Source: Allobosea sp035944375
Lineage (GTDB): Bacteria > Pseudomonadota > Alphaproteobacteria > Rhizobiales > Beijerinckiaceae
DNA: 64,000 bases
NCBI RefSeq assembly: GCF_035944375.1
Contig: NZ_DASZBE010000027.1
Strand: one strand, 5' to 3'
Below, one piece after another: positions 42,427 to 53,229 of the stretch; the first letter of the stretch is position 1, and the number at the start of each line of letters is the position of its first letter. A program made the position numbers and the translations under genes. Below the pieces are notes generated by a model. The model worked only from the letters and a program-made list of their open reading frames with translations. It searched no databases and was not told the origin of the DNA.

Positions 42427-43722
42427 TCAGCCCTCGCCATGGCCGCGGCGGATGCGTCGCACCGCCGCCCAGACGCCGAGCAGCGCGACCGGCACGAACA
42501 GTGCGGTTGCGAGGCCCGGCTCGACCCTGAGCCAGCCCGAATCCTTCGCGCCCTTGGCGAGATAGCCGAACAGGCTGACGATGTAATAGGCGATCGCCGC
42601 GACCGAGAGCCCCTCGACCGTCTGCTGCAGCCGCAATTGCAGCCGCGTGCGCTCGTTCATCGCCGCCAGCAGGTCGCGGTTCTGCTGCTCGAGCGCGACA
42701 TCGACGCGGGTGCGCAGCAGGTTGGCGGCGCGCGCCAGCTTGGTCGCGAGATCGGCCTGGCGCTCCTGCAGCATCTGGCAGGTGCGCATCGCCGGCGCCA
42801 TCCGCCGCGCCAGGAAGGCCTGAATCGTCGGCCAGCCGCCATGGCCCTGCTCGCCGATGGCGACGAGCCGCTGCTGGACGATGTTGTCATAGGCGCGGCT
42901 CGCCCCGAAGCGGTAGTTCGAGGAGGCGGCTTCCGCCTCCAGCTTGGAGGCCAGCGCCGTCATCTCGTCCAGCAGCGCATGGTCGGCCGCCAGCCCGTCC
43001 GTCTGCGTCATCGTGCCCGCGATGCGCACCAGCGTCTCCTCGGCGCTGCGCACGGAGGGGCCGATGCGCTGCGATTCCGGCATGCCGAGCAGGGCGAGCG
43101 TGCGGTAGGTCTCGATCTCGAGCATGCGCTGGACCAGCGCTCCGGCCCGTGCGGGGGTCAGCTCGCGGTCGAGCACCAGGATGCGCACGAAACCGTCCGC
43201 CCCGGCCCGGAAATCGGTCGCCGCGATCGCCCCGCCATTGTCGACCAGCGAGGCGGCGAGGCTGGCGGGATCGAACAGCGCTCCGAGATCGGGCTCGGCC
43301 GCCGCCGGCATCAGATGCAGATCGGCGGAGACCAGATGCGGCCCGGGCTGCGGCAGGCCGCGCATGCCATGCGGCAGCGCCCCGGTCGGCGGCAGGAAGG
43401 GCGTCGCCTCCGCACCCGCCAGCTCCCAGCTATAGGTGGTGAACTCGCTGTGCTGTTCCCAGCGCAGGCTCGTCTCGCCGAAACGGGCGCGGTGATGCTT
43501 GGCTTCGTCGAGCGGGCCCGGCACGCCGCGCTCGGCGCAGAAGCGGCCGAGCGCGGCCCGGTCGGCGGCCGCCTGGCGGGAATCGGTCATGAAGGCGAAA
43601 TGCAGAAGACGCCGCGGCGTCTCCAACGGCGCGAAGGGCCGGGCATGCACCTCCGCCAGGATGGCGCCGCGCTCCGGATGCGGAACGAGCGACGCCGGAT
43701 CGTCGAAGCTGCTGGCCGCCAT
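42427..43722 (-). CDS. DUF3422 membrane protein
   Basis: A 431-residue protein with the DUF3422 start HPERGAILAEVHARPFAPL, central region EIETYRTLALLGMPES, a predicted coiled-coil segment (MLQERQADLATKLARAANLL) and two C-terminal helices (SVAAIAYYIVSLFGYLAKG; TALFVPVALLGVWAAV). A CGGAGGGG motif supports ATG 43722; a frame to 43800 is not supported. The family is found in proteobacteria with unknown function and an inner-membrane location. Confidence 0.88.
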   Translation of the reverse strand: MAASSFDDPASLVPHPERGAILAEVHARPFAPLETPRRLLHFAFMTDSRQAAADRAALGRFCAERGVPGPLDEAKHHRARFGETSLRWEQHSEFTTYSWELAGAEATPFLPPTGALPHGMRGLPQPGPHLVSADLHLMPAAAEPDLGALFDPASLAASLVDNGGAIAATDFRAGADGFVRILVLDRELTPARAGALVQRMLEIETYRTLALLGMPESQRIGPSVRSAEETLVRIAGTMTQTDGLAADHALLDEMTALASKLEAEAASSNYRFGASRAYDNIVQQRLVAIGEQGHGGWPTIQAFLARRMAPAMRTCQMLQERQADLATKLARAANLLRTRVDVALEQQNRDLLAAMNERTRLQLRLQQTVEGLSVAAIAYYIVSLFGYLAKGAKDSGWLRVEPGLATALFVPVALLGVWAAVRRIRRGHGEG

Positions 43723-43886
43723 GCCCCACCCCTCCGGAGCGGGCCTGCGCCCTCTCCCATCGGAAGCTTGCGTCATGGCAGGGCGGCTTGCCAAGCCCAC
43801 CTGCCGCCGCGGCCTGATCCGCGCAGCCTGCTGTCGCGATCGGACCGGTCAGTCCCTAGGATGCGGCGCCGGATCAGGAGACCGTC

Positions 43887-44513
43887 ATGCCCCTGCCCAA
43901 CCGCGTCGCGCCCGATGGCAGCCTGCTCGCCGTGTCGGCCCGCGGCCTGCTCATGGGCAATCGCGGCGGGCGCTTCCATGATACGCAGACCCGCGCTGTC
44001 CCGCGCCGCATCCAGGCGAGCCGGCAATGGATCTGCTGCGTCCTCACCTTCAAGGAGCGGCGCCGGACCGTCTGGAGCCAGGGTTACACCGAGCTGTTCT
44101 TCTGCGACGAGGTCACCGCGCTTGCCGCCGGCCACCGCCCCTGCATGGAATGCCGCCGTAAGCATGCGCTGGCCTACCGAGCTGCGCTGGTCGAGGGGCT
44201 GGGCCTGCTGCGCGAGATCCCGCTCTTTCCCGAAATCGACCGCCTGCTGGACGGCGAGCGACGCGACGGCCGCGCGCAGCGCACCCATCGGCGGCCGGCC
44301 GAAACCTTGCCGGACGGTGCGATGATCTGCGACGAGGGACGCTTCCTGGCGCTGAAGGGCGACAAGGCCCTGCTCTGGTCGCCCGCGGGCTATGTCGGCG
44401 GGGCGAACCGGCCGACGGGAACGGTGACGGTTCTGACCCCGCCGGCCTCGCTCGCCGCCCTGGCAAAGGGCTATCGCCCGCTCTGGCATCCGAGCGCGCA
44501 CCCCGCATCCTGA
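43887..44513 (+). CDS. Conserved protein with an Ada-like cysteine motif, function unknown
   Basis: A 208-residue basic protein of no recognised family. It begins MPLPNRVAPDGSLLAVSARG, has a Cys pair at WICCVLTF, another Cys at LFFCDEV, and the segment ALAAGHRPCMECRRKHA (about residues 78-94). This resembles the second half of the Ada zinc-binding domain (LAAGFRPCKRCQP). A metal site is possible but the first Ada half is not evident. It has no signal peptide and lies divergent from DUF3422. Confidence 0.75.
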   Translation: MPLPNRVAPDGSLLAVSARGLLMGNRGGRFHDTQTRAVPRRIQASRQWICCVLTFKERRRTVWSQGYTELFFCDEVTALAAGHRPCMECRRKHALAYRAALVEGLGLLREIPLFPEIDRLLDGERRDGRAQRTHRRPAETLPDGAMICDEGRFLALKGDKALLWSPAGYVGGANRPTGTVTVLTPPASLAALAKGYRPLWHPSAHPAS

Positions 44514-44616
44514 CCATTTTTGTCAGGCGCACGCTTCGCCGTTGATTTCGGCCCCCGTCTGCCCAATCTGCGCCGGCATTGCGGGAAGGACCGCAGCAAG
44601 GCAGGGGGACATCACG

Positions 44617-45123
44617 ATGAAGACATTGTTGGGTGCACTGGCACTGGCGGCGGCTCTCGCAGGCCCGGCCGCGATCGGTGCGGCCATGGCGGGCGCGGTC
44701 GCCATCACCGCGGCTGAGCCCGTGGCCGTGGTCACGATTCCCGACGACTGGACGCAGTCCAAGGTCGAGCGCGGAGTCCAGATCAAGACGCCCGACGAGG
44801 AGATCTACATCTGGTTCGAGCTCGTCCCGGCCGACCAGATCGACGCGCTGCAGAAGGAACACGACGCCTATTTTGCGCGTGAGGGCGTCAAGTTCACCGG
44901 GGCGACCGAAACCCTGACGCGGGAGGTCAATGGTCGACCCTGGTCCTTCACCGAGTTGAAGGCGACCAGCAGCGACGGGCCCTCCATCGTCCGCTATCTC
45001 GCCATCAACCCCAAGGTCGCCAGCGGCAAGATCATCATGATGACCTACTGGGCCTCGGAAGAAGGCCACGTCGCGCATGACAAGGCAATGAAGGCGATGA
45101 TCGACAGCATCGCCTTCAAATAA
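44617..45123 (+). CDS. Secreted protein of unknown function
   Basis: A 168-residue protein with a signal peptide of about 33 residues (KTLLGALALAAALAGPAAIG; cleavage near AITAAEP). The mature part is a mixed alpha/beta domain starting VTIPDDWTQSKVERGVQIKT and ending KAMKAMIDSIAFK, reminiscent of small periplasmic domains with a terminal helix-strand. The family is not recognised. The start at 44617 follows GCAGGGGGAC. Confidence 0.78.
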   Translation: MKTLLGALALAAALAGPAAIGAAMAGAVAITAAEPVAVVTIPDDWTQSKVERGVQIKTPDEEIYIWFELVPADQIDALQKEHDAYFAREGVKFTGATETLTREVNGRPWSFTELKATSSDGPSIVRYLAINPKVASGKIIMMTYWASEEGHVAHDKAMKAMIDSIAFK

Positions 45124-45143
45124 CGGGAGGCGAAAACGGACCC

Positions 45144-45169
45144 GGAACCTTCTGCGCGCGGCCTGCGTT
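45144..45169 (+). promoter_or_regulatory. EcfG (general stress sigma factor) promoter
   Basis: GGAAC (45144-45148) and CGTT (45166-45169) are separated by 17 bases, the EcfG consensus. It lies 40 bases before the ATG of the 24-residue membrane peptide at 45210, almost the same leader length as in the lipoprotein gene at 23605. Confidence 0.75.
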
Positions 45170-45209
45170 GCATCCGCATCGTCATCACCATCATTGGGGG
45201 CTGATTTCC

Positions 45210-45284
45210 ATGCGTTCCATTGCTCTCTGGCTTCTCGGCGTTCCGATTCCGATCATCATCCTGCTCTGGTTCTTCATGCGCTGA
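45210..45284 (+). CDS. 24-residue single-helix membrane peptide, predicted stress-induced
   Basis: The peptide starts MRSIALWLLGVPIPIIILLW and ends FFMR: a short basic N-terminus and one transmembrane helix with a PIP kink. TTGGGGGCTG precedes the ATG, an EcfG-type promoter lies 40 bases upstream and a strong terminator 26 bases downstream, so it is a complete stand-alone gene. It is similar in composition to small one-helix proteins in other Hyphomicrobiales. Its role is unknown, perhaps membrane stress adaptation. Confidence 0.75.
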   Translation: MRSIALWLLGVPIPIIILLWFFMR

Positions 45285-45309
45285 GCAGGCGATCTCGCCG
45301 AAAGACCAC

Positions 45310-45335
45310 ATGGCCGGGCTTTGCCCGGCCATTTT
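45310..45335 (+). terminator. Terminator of the 24-residue peptide gene
   Basis: A perfect 10-bp stem ATGGCCGGGC/GCCCGGCCAT around TTT (45310-45332), followed by a TTT run. Confidence 0.8.
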
Positions 45336-45468
45336 CATGGGCGGGATGCTGCTCCCGACACCGGCCGGCAGGAGCCATCGGGCAAGGGATTTGGCGAGCG
45401 ACCGGGCGCGGCGACGCATTGCAGACCTGCGTCCCCGCGCCATCGCATCCCTGCGGGAGCCCGCCTAT

Positions 45469-47192
<1,724 letters not shown>

Positions 47193-47216
47193 GGCGGCCA
47201 CCGGCGCGGATCCCGT

Positions 47217-48074
47217 TCAGCTGTTGCTGCGCGTCGCCTGCCAGTCCTGGGCCTGACCGGCCCCTTCGCTGCGCCCGCTCATCCGCCCATCCGCGACGCT
47301 GCCGGTATAGCGCCGGCCATCGGCGACGAAGCTGATCTGACTGCCCTGCATCCGCGCTTCGGTGATCGGCAGAGCCTTGCCGCCGCGCGTCAGAGTGCCC
47401 TCCAGCATCTGGAATTTTTGCGTCAGGCGCAGATCGCCATCGCCGAGCCGCCAGGTCCCGCCGACCTTGGCGGGGACGACCCAGAAATGCGCACGGCAGA
47501 AATTGACGCAGTTCTCGGCCAGCACCGCGGTCTCGTCCGGCGTCCAGTCATCCATCGTGAAGGTGTTGGAGACGACGCGCGTCCCCGGCTTCATGTCGAG
47601 CAGGATCGGGCGCAGCCGCAGGTTGAGCTCCGGCAGCAGGAAGAGGGTGACGACCGTCGCCTCCTTGAAATCGGATTCGAAGATGTCGCCCTGCTCGAAG
47701 GTGGCCCGGTCCGCGACGCCCTCGGCCTCGGCGTTGCGCTTGGAAAGCGTGACGAGATCGGGATTGTACTCGATGCCGCGGGCAGTGAGGCCGCGCTTGG
47801 CGGCGGCGATGACGGTGCGTCCGTCACCGGAGCCGAGATCGACCAGCTTGTCCTCCTTGGTCACCTTGGCCATGTCGAGCATGCGCTGGACCAGCGCGTC
47901 CTGCGTCGGCACCCAGACCACGTCCTTGCCGGCCTGGCCCGATTGCGGAACATAGGCCGGCGTCGTCGCCGCATCCTTGCCGGCTTGGGCGGGCTGGGCG
48001 TGCGACTGCACCGCGCCGAGCGCGAAAAGCGACACCGCACAGGCGGCGGCGAGCGTCCGGATCATCTTCATCAT
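47217..48074 (-). CDS. SAM-methyltransferase-like protein with a signal peptide
   Basis: A 285-residue protein. Residues 1-27 form a signal peptide (IRTLAAACAVSLFALGAVQS, cleavage near SHA-QPA). Then comes YVPQSGQAGKDVVWVPTQDALVQRML and a class I methyltransferase fold with motif I VDLGSGDGRTVIAAA and acidic motif GIEYNPDL. Motif II lies near GDIFESDFKEA. The last 60 residues are a beta-rich tail (GTLTRGGKALPITEARMQG). SAM is not known in the periplasm, so the role is unclear. Its ATG overlaps the APC permease stop by 4 bases. Confidence 0.85.
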   Translation of the reverse strand: MMKMIRTLAAACAVSLFALGAVQSHAQPAQAGKDAATTPAYVPQSGQAGKDVVWVPTQDALVQRMLDMAKVTKEDKLVDLGSGDGRTVIAAAKRGLTARGIEYNPDLVTLSKRNAEAEGVADRATFEQGDIFESDFKEATVVTLFLLPELNLRLRPILLDMKPGTRVVSNTFTMDDWTPDETAVLAENCVNFCRAHFWVVPAKVGGTWRLGDGDLRLTQKFQMLEGTLTRGGKALPITEARMQGSQISFVADGRRYTGSVADGRMSGRSEGAGQAQDWQATRSNS

Positions 48075-49480
48075 CTCTCTCCTGGTTGCACGAGAATGGG
48101 TCGGGGCGAGGGCGCCAGCCCCGCGGGATCGGTGGCGGGCAGGGCCGCAGCCAAGGCCGGCTCCGCCCGGCGGCTCTGGAACAGCAGCAGGGGCAGGCCG
48201 GCGAGCACGACGCCGAGGCCGATCAGGGCCCCCTTGCCGGTATAGGCGAGGCTGGCATGCAGCATGTAGAGGCAGGTCAGGCCAAACAGGGCCGGCGTCA
48301 GCGGGTAGAGCGGCACCCTGAAGGGCAGGACCCGGTTCGGTTCGCGCCAGCGCAGGATCGGCAAGGCGAGGGCGACCAGCAGCAGGAACGCCCAGAACAC
48401 CGGCGCACTGTAGTCCACCATCGCCTGGAAGCCGTCGCGGCTGGCGGCGCCGAGCGCGACCAGCAGCAGCGCGACCGCCCCCTGGGCGATCAGCCCGTTG
48501 GCGGGCGCCCTGCCCCGTTCGTCCCACTCGCCGACGCGCGGCAGCAGCGTGATGTCGCGCGCCATCGCGAAATAGACCCGCGCGCCGGTGAAGATCGTCG
48601 CATTGAGGGTCGAGAGGGCCGCGACCACGATGGCGAGGCTGACGACGACGGCGCCGGTATCGCCCGCGACGCGGCGCATCATGTCGGTGGCCACCGCCTG
48701 CGAGCCGCGCAGCCCGTCGAGCCCGAGGATCGCCAGCAGCGCCGCATTGGCCGCGAGATAGAGCGCGACCAGCACGCCGGTGCCGATCAGCAGCACGCGG
48801 ACCATGTTGCGGCCGGGGTCGCGCAATTCACCCGAGAGATAGGCCGCCTCGTTCCACCCCCCATAGGTCAGCAGCACGAAAATCATCGCCAGCCCGAGCG
48901 CGGCCGACGGCGGCGCCGTTGTCGCGGCAGGCATGGCTTCCCCGGAGCTGCCGAGCAGGCCCCAGGCGATGATCGCGGCGATCAGGCCGATCTCGATGAA
49001 CGTCACCGTGATCTGCAGAGTCTTGCTCTGGACCGTTCCCGCGACGTTGAGCCCCGTCAGCACGATGATCGCCATCGCCGCATAGATCGCCGATCCATAG
49101 GGCCCGAGCGGCACGATCTGCGCGGCATAATCGCCGAGGACGAAGGCGACCGCGGCGATCGCGCCGGTCTGGATCACCGATCCGCGCGCCCAGCCGAAGA
49201 GCACGGCGACAGGGCGGCCATAGGCACGCCCGAGAAAATGATACTCGCCGCCGGCATGGGGATGCGCAGCCGCCAGCTCCGCATAGCAGAGCGCGCCGAT
49301 CAGGGTGACGAGCCCTCCCGCGACCCAGACGCCGAGGAAGGCTGCCTCGCTCTCGACATTGGCCGCGATCAGCGACGGCGTCTTGAAGATGCCGACGCCG
49401 ACGACGATGCCGACCATGATCGTCACGGCATCGAAGATCGACAGCGTCGGCTGTGGATTGGACTTGCTTTGAACTGACAT
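48071..49480 (-). CDS. APC-family amino acid permease
   Basis: A 469-residue membrane protein with 12 helices. The start LSIFDAVTIMVGIVVGVGIF carries the GxG substrate motif of APC transporters. AELAAAHPHAGGEYHFLGRA, GGWNEAAYLSGELRDPGRN and FTGARVYFAMARD are family signatures resembling LAT/YfnA-type permeases. The start at 49480 is preferred to 49504 because it begins the normal N-terminus. It is coupled to the downstream methyltransferase-like gene. Confidence 0.91.
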   Translation of the reverse strand: MSVQSKSNPQPTLSIFDAVTIMVGIVVGVGIFKTPSLIAANVESEAAFLGVWVAGGLVTLIGALCYAELAAAHPHAGGEYHFLGRAYGRPVAVLFGWARGSVIQTGAIAAVAFVLGDYAAQIVPLGPYGSAIYAAMAIIVLTGLNVAGTVQSKTLQITVTFIEIGLIAAIIAWGLLGSSGEAMPAATTAPPSAALGLAMIFVLLTYGGWNEAAYLSGELRDPGRNMVRVLLIGTGVLVALYLAANAALLAILGLDGLRGSQAVATDMMRRVAGDTGAVVVSLAIVVAALSTLNATIFTGARVYFAMARDITLLPRVGEWDERGRAPANGLIAQGAVALLLVALGAASRDGFQAMVDYSAPVFWAFLLLVALALPILRWREPNRVLPFRVPLYPLTPALFGLTCLYMLHASLAYTGKGALIGLGVVLAGLPLLLFQSRRAEPALAAALPATDPAGLAPSPRPILVQPGER

Positions 49481-49610
49481 CCTGCCCCTCGCGCGAAATC
49501 GCACTGAGGGGAACGCATGAGAACCGAATGCGACAGCCCCGGCACCGTCACGAAGTCGTTCGAACCGGTCACCAAGACGTGAAAAGGACGGGGGGTGGAA
49601 CGGCTTCCGT

Positions 49611-51290
49611 TCAGGCGGCTTTCATGTCGGCGAAGAACCTCTGGACCGCGCTACGCAGCGCATGCGCCTCGCGCGCCAGGCTCTCCGCCGTCGTCAGGGC
49701 GCGGTTCGCCGACAACCTCGCCGCCTCGGAGGTCGAGGTGACATCCTCCATCTGCCGCGCGACGCCGGCCGTCCCGGTCGCGGTCGCCTGGGCGCTGCTC
49801 GCGATCTCCGAGGTCGCGGCCATCTGCTGGGACGTCGCCCCGGCGATGACGACGGTGTGCTCGGCGACCTCTCCCATCACCCGGGCGATCGTCTCGATCG
49901 CCGCCACGGCGCCTTTCGTCTCGCTCTCGAAGGCGGCGATCCGCTCGGCGATCTCGTCTGTGGCCTGGGCGGTCCGGCTCGCCAGCAGCTTGACCTCGCC
50001 GGCGACGACCGCGAAGCCCTTGCCGGCGTCCCCCGCCCGCGCCGCCTCGATCGTCGCGTTCAGCGCCAGCAGGTTGGTCTGGGCCGCAATCTCGCGGATC
50101 AGCTCGACGACCCGCGCGATGCTCTCGGACGCGCCCAGCAGGTTGGCGACATTGCCGCGGGCCCTCGCCGCGTCGCCGGCCGCATCCCTGATGACGCCGT
50201 CGGTGTGGCCGATCCGCTCGGCGATTTCGGCAATCGATTCCGACAGCTGTTCGGACGCGGCCGCGATCGAGCGGACATTGTCGGAAGCGTCGAGGGCCGC
50301 ACTGCGCGCCTCGTTGGCCTGCGACGTGGCGCTGGTCGCGACGGCGTTGAGGCTGCGGGCCGTCTCCTCCATCTCGTCGGCGCTGATGCGGACGGTATCG
50401 AGCACCTGGTCGATGCGGATGTTGAACTCGGCCGTGAGGTCCTCGCGTTTCGCCTGGCGCCGGAGCCGGGCCGTGTCCGCGCTCGTCGCATCGGCCTCCA
50501 GTGCCGCGCGCGCGACGGCGGTATCGTGGAACACGGCGACCGAGCGCGCCATGTCGCCGATTTCGTCGCGTTGCTGGACGAAGGGAATCTCGCCCACCTC
50601 CTGCCCCGAGGCGAGGCGCTGCATCGCCTTCGCCAGCCCGCGCAGCGGACGGGCGACGCGGACATGCACCAGCAGCAGCGCGATCACGAGGCCGAGGCCC
50701 ATCAGCAGCGCGCCGGCCGCCTGCAGCCACAGGCTGTGGCTCTGCAGCACGTTCCGCTCGGCATCCGTCGCGGCCGCCCGGCTTTCATTGAGCAGGGCGA
50801 CGTTCCTGAGCGCCATGTTGAGCGCCTTGCGGTTGCTGCGGTTGTCCTCGTTGTTGCCGAAGTCGTTGGCGGCGGCTGGGCCCGACTCACGCCCCCGTCT
50901 GACCAGTTCGGTTCTGAAGGCGATGAAATCGTCGAGCTTCTGCGCCACCGCCTCGAAGGCGGCCTGCTCATGGGGACCATGGAGAGCCCGCCACTCGCCG
51001 GCGAGCCGCTTCATCTGCGCGAGATCGGCGAGCAGCGGCAGGGCAAACCGCTCCGCGTCCTGCGTGTCGGCGCTCATATAGATCCCGCGCGATTCCATCA
51101 CGATCGCATTGACGAGCCCATCCATCCGCTCGGCCAGGACGGTGCGGTGCGTCACGGCCTCCATCTCGCTCGTCATCGCGGCGTATCGCGACAGCGCATG
51201 ACCGCCGATGCCGACCGCCACGAGGGCCGCGAGCGCAAACACCGCGAAGGCGCCGAAGATCTGCGTCGAGATTTTGCGCGGGCCGGCCAT
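49611..51290 (-). CDS. Methyl-accepting chemotaxis protein
   Basis: A 559-residue receptor. A first helix (FGAFAVFALAALVAVGIGG) and second helix (AAGALLMGLGLVIALLLVHV, ending about residue 200) flank a roughly 150-residue helical periplasmic sensor. A HAMP domain follows (VARPLRGLAKAMQRLASGQE). The signalling domain contains the conserved hairpin IAAQTNLLALNATIEAARAG and GFAVVAGEVKLLA. There is no C-terminal CheR-binding pentapeptide. The start at 51290 follows GGAAGG. No chemotaxis operon is adjacent. The ligand is unknown. Confidence 0.94.
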   Translation of the reverse strand: MAGPRKISTQIFGAFAVFALAALVAVGIGGHALSRYAAMTSEMEAVTHRTVLAERMDGLVNAIVMESRGIYMSADTQDAERFALPLLADLAQMKRLAGEWRALHGPHEQAAFEAVAQKLDDFIAFRTELVRRGRESGPAAANDFGNNEDNRSNRKALNMALRNVALLNESRAAATDAERNVLQSHSLWLQAAGALLMGLGLVIALLLVHVRVARPLRGLAKAMQRLASGQEVGEIPFVQQRDEIGDMARSVAVFHDTAVARAALEADATSADTARLRRQAKREDLTAEFNIRIDQVLDTVRISADEMEETARSLNAVATSATSQANEARSAALDASDNVRSIAAASEQLSESIAEIAERIGHTDGVIRDAAGDAARARGNVANLLGASESIARVVELIREIAAQTNLLALNATIEAARAGDAGKGFAVVAGEVKLLASRTAQATDEIAERIAAFESETKGAVAAIETIARVMGEVAEHTVVIAGATSQQMAATSEIASSAQATATGTAGVARQMEDVTSTSEAARLSANRALTTAESLAREAHALRSAVQRFFADMKAA

Positions 51291-51453
51291 CGCAATACCT
51301 TCCGTAAGGGAATCATGGCCCCCCATTGGCCGCAGATGATGGAAGCAAAGGGTTAATGCGATCTGACGATTGCGCCGGCGGCCCACCTCCGGAAGGCGCT
51401 GAACCGCCTGCCGACGATTGACTTCACCGCCCCCATCCTGTTCTCACACCGCC

Positions 51454-53076
51454 ATGACCGACATTCAGACCTCCGCCGCGCCGGCAGGCGACGCCGCCCC
51501 GCATGCGCGCCGCCGCACCTTTGCGATCATCTCGCACCCCGACGCCGGCAAGACCACGCTGACCGAGAAGCTGCTCTATTTCGGCGGCGCGATTCAGCTC
51601 GCCGGCGAGGTGCGCGCCAAGCAGGGTCGGCGCCAGACCTCTTCGGACTGGATGAAGATCGAGCGCCAGCGCGGCATCTCGGTCGTCACGTCCGTGATGA
51701 CCTTCGAATATGGCGGTCACGTCTTCAACCTGCTGGACACGCCGGGCCATGAGGACTTCTCGGAGGACACCTACCGCACCCTCACCGCCGTCGACTCCGC
51801 CGTCATGGTGATCGACGCCGCCAAGGGCATCGAGGCGCGCACCAAGAAGCTGTTCGAGGTCTGCCGCCTGCGCGACATCCCGATCGTCACCTTCATCAAC
51901 AAGGTCGACCGCGAGACGCGCGACCTGTTCGACCTGATCAACGAGATCGAGACCACGCTGGCACTCGATGTCGCGCCGATGACCTGGCCGGTCGGGCGCG
52001 GCCGCGAATTCGTCGGCACCTATGATCTCAAGGCCAACAGCTTCCGCCGCAACCAGAAGGGCGACGAGAGCGCGCAGGATCTCGCCGTCACGGGTCCCGA
52101 CGACAAGCTCTTCGACGAACTCCTGCCCCATGGCGCCGCCGAAACCTGGCGCGAGGAGGTCTTCCTCGCCAGCGAGGGGCTCAAGCCCTTCGACCTCGAA
52201 GCCTTCCGCGAAGGCCACCTGACGCCGCTCTATTTCGGCGCTGCGCTGCGCGACTACGGCGTGCGCGACCTGATCGACGCGCTCGGCGCGCTGGCACCGA
52301 GCCCGCGCGCGCAGATCGCCGACAAGCGCACGATCCAGGCCGGCGAGCCGAAGATGACCGGCTTCGTCTTCAAGATCCAGGCGAACATGGACCCCAACCA
52401 TCGCGACCGCATCGCCTTCATGCGCGTCTGCTCGGGCAAGCTCTCGCGCGGCATGAAGGCGAAGCTGGTGCGCACCGGCAAGCCGATGCCGCTCAACGCG
52501 CCGCAGTTCTTCTTCGCCCGCGACCGCTCGATCGCGGAGGAAGCCTATGCCGGCGACATCGTCGGCCTGCCGAACCACGGCACGCTGCGCATCGGCGACA
52601 CGCTGACCGAGGGCGAGGACGTCGTCTTCAAGGGCGTGCCCTCCTTCGCGCCGGAAATCCTGCGCCGCGTGAAGCTCAAGGACGCCATGAAGGCCAAGAA
52701 GCTGCGCGAGGCGCTGCAGCAGATGGCCGAGGAAGGCGTCGTCCAGATCTTCCTGCCCCATGACGGCGCGCCCGCCATCGTCGGCGTCGTCGGCGCGCTG
52801 CAGCTCGACGTGCTCAAGGAGCGCATGGACGTCGAGTATTCGCTGCCGGTCGACTTCGAGCCCTGCCAGTACGCGATCGCACGCTGGGTCTCCTCGGAGG
52901 ACAAGGCGGCCCTGCAGAAATTCGTGTCGTCGAAGCCGTCTTCCATGGCCGACGACCTCGACGGCGACCCGGTCTTCATGGCCTCCAGCCAGTTCACCCT
53001 GAAATACGACGCCGAGCGCGCGCCCGACGTCACCTTCTCCGACATCAAGGACTACCAGAAGGTCGCCAGGGCCTGA
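51454..53076 (+). CDS. prfC: Peptide chain release factor 3
   Basis: A 540-residue translational GTPase that recycles RF1/RF2 after termination. G1 is SHPDAGKTTL, with FGGAIQLAGEVRAK following as in RF3. G3 is LLDTPGHEDFSEDTYRTL and G4 is TFINKVDRE. The G domain extends to about 290, then domain II (MTGFVFKIQANMDPNHRDRI) and the C-terminal domain with FLPHDGAPAIVGVVGALQLDVL. The start at 51454 matches family length. Confidence 0.96.
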   Translation: MTDIQTSAAPAGDAAPHARRRTFAIISHPDAGKTTLTEKLLYFGGAIQLAGEVRAKQGRRQTSSDWMKIERQRGISVVTSVMTFEYGGHVFNLLDTPGHEDFSEDTYRTLTAVDSAVMVIDAAKGIEARTKKLFEVCRLRDIPIVTFINKVDRETRDLFDLINEIETTLALDVAPMTWPVGRGREFVGTYDLKANSFRRNQKGDESAQDLAVTGPDDKLFDELLPHGAAETWREEVFLASEGLKPFDLEAFREGHLTPLYFGAALRDYGVRDLIDALGALAPSPRAQIADKRTIQAGEPKMTGFVFKIQANMDPNHRDRIAFMRVCSGKLSRGMKAKLVRTGKPMPLNAPQFFFARDRSIAEEAYAGDIVGLPNHGTLRIGDTLTEGEDVVFKGVPSFAPEILRRVKLKDAMKAKKLREALQQMAEEGVVQIFLPHDGAPAIVGVVGALQLDVLKERMDVEYSLPVDFEPCQYAIARWVSSEDKAALQKFVSSKPSSMADDLDGDPVFMASSQFTLKYDAERAPDVTFSDIKDYQKVARA

Positions 53077-53229
53077 GCCGCCCCGGACTGTGGCGCCGAA
53101 GCCACAGGCTCCGCGCAGCGCTTCCGGATTTGATCAGGGTCAAATCAATCGCGGCGGGATTGAGGCTGTTGGGAGGCATGAGCCGCGAGCGCGCAGACGC
53201 GCCGCGCTCCGATCCTGGGGGCCTTCGCC

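Noticed and set aside
53085..53110. A 7-bp hairpin (CTGTGGC/GCCACAG) just after prfC
   Set aside because: No T-run follows and the stem is short; not enough for a terminator call.
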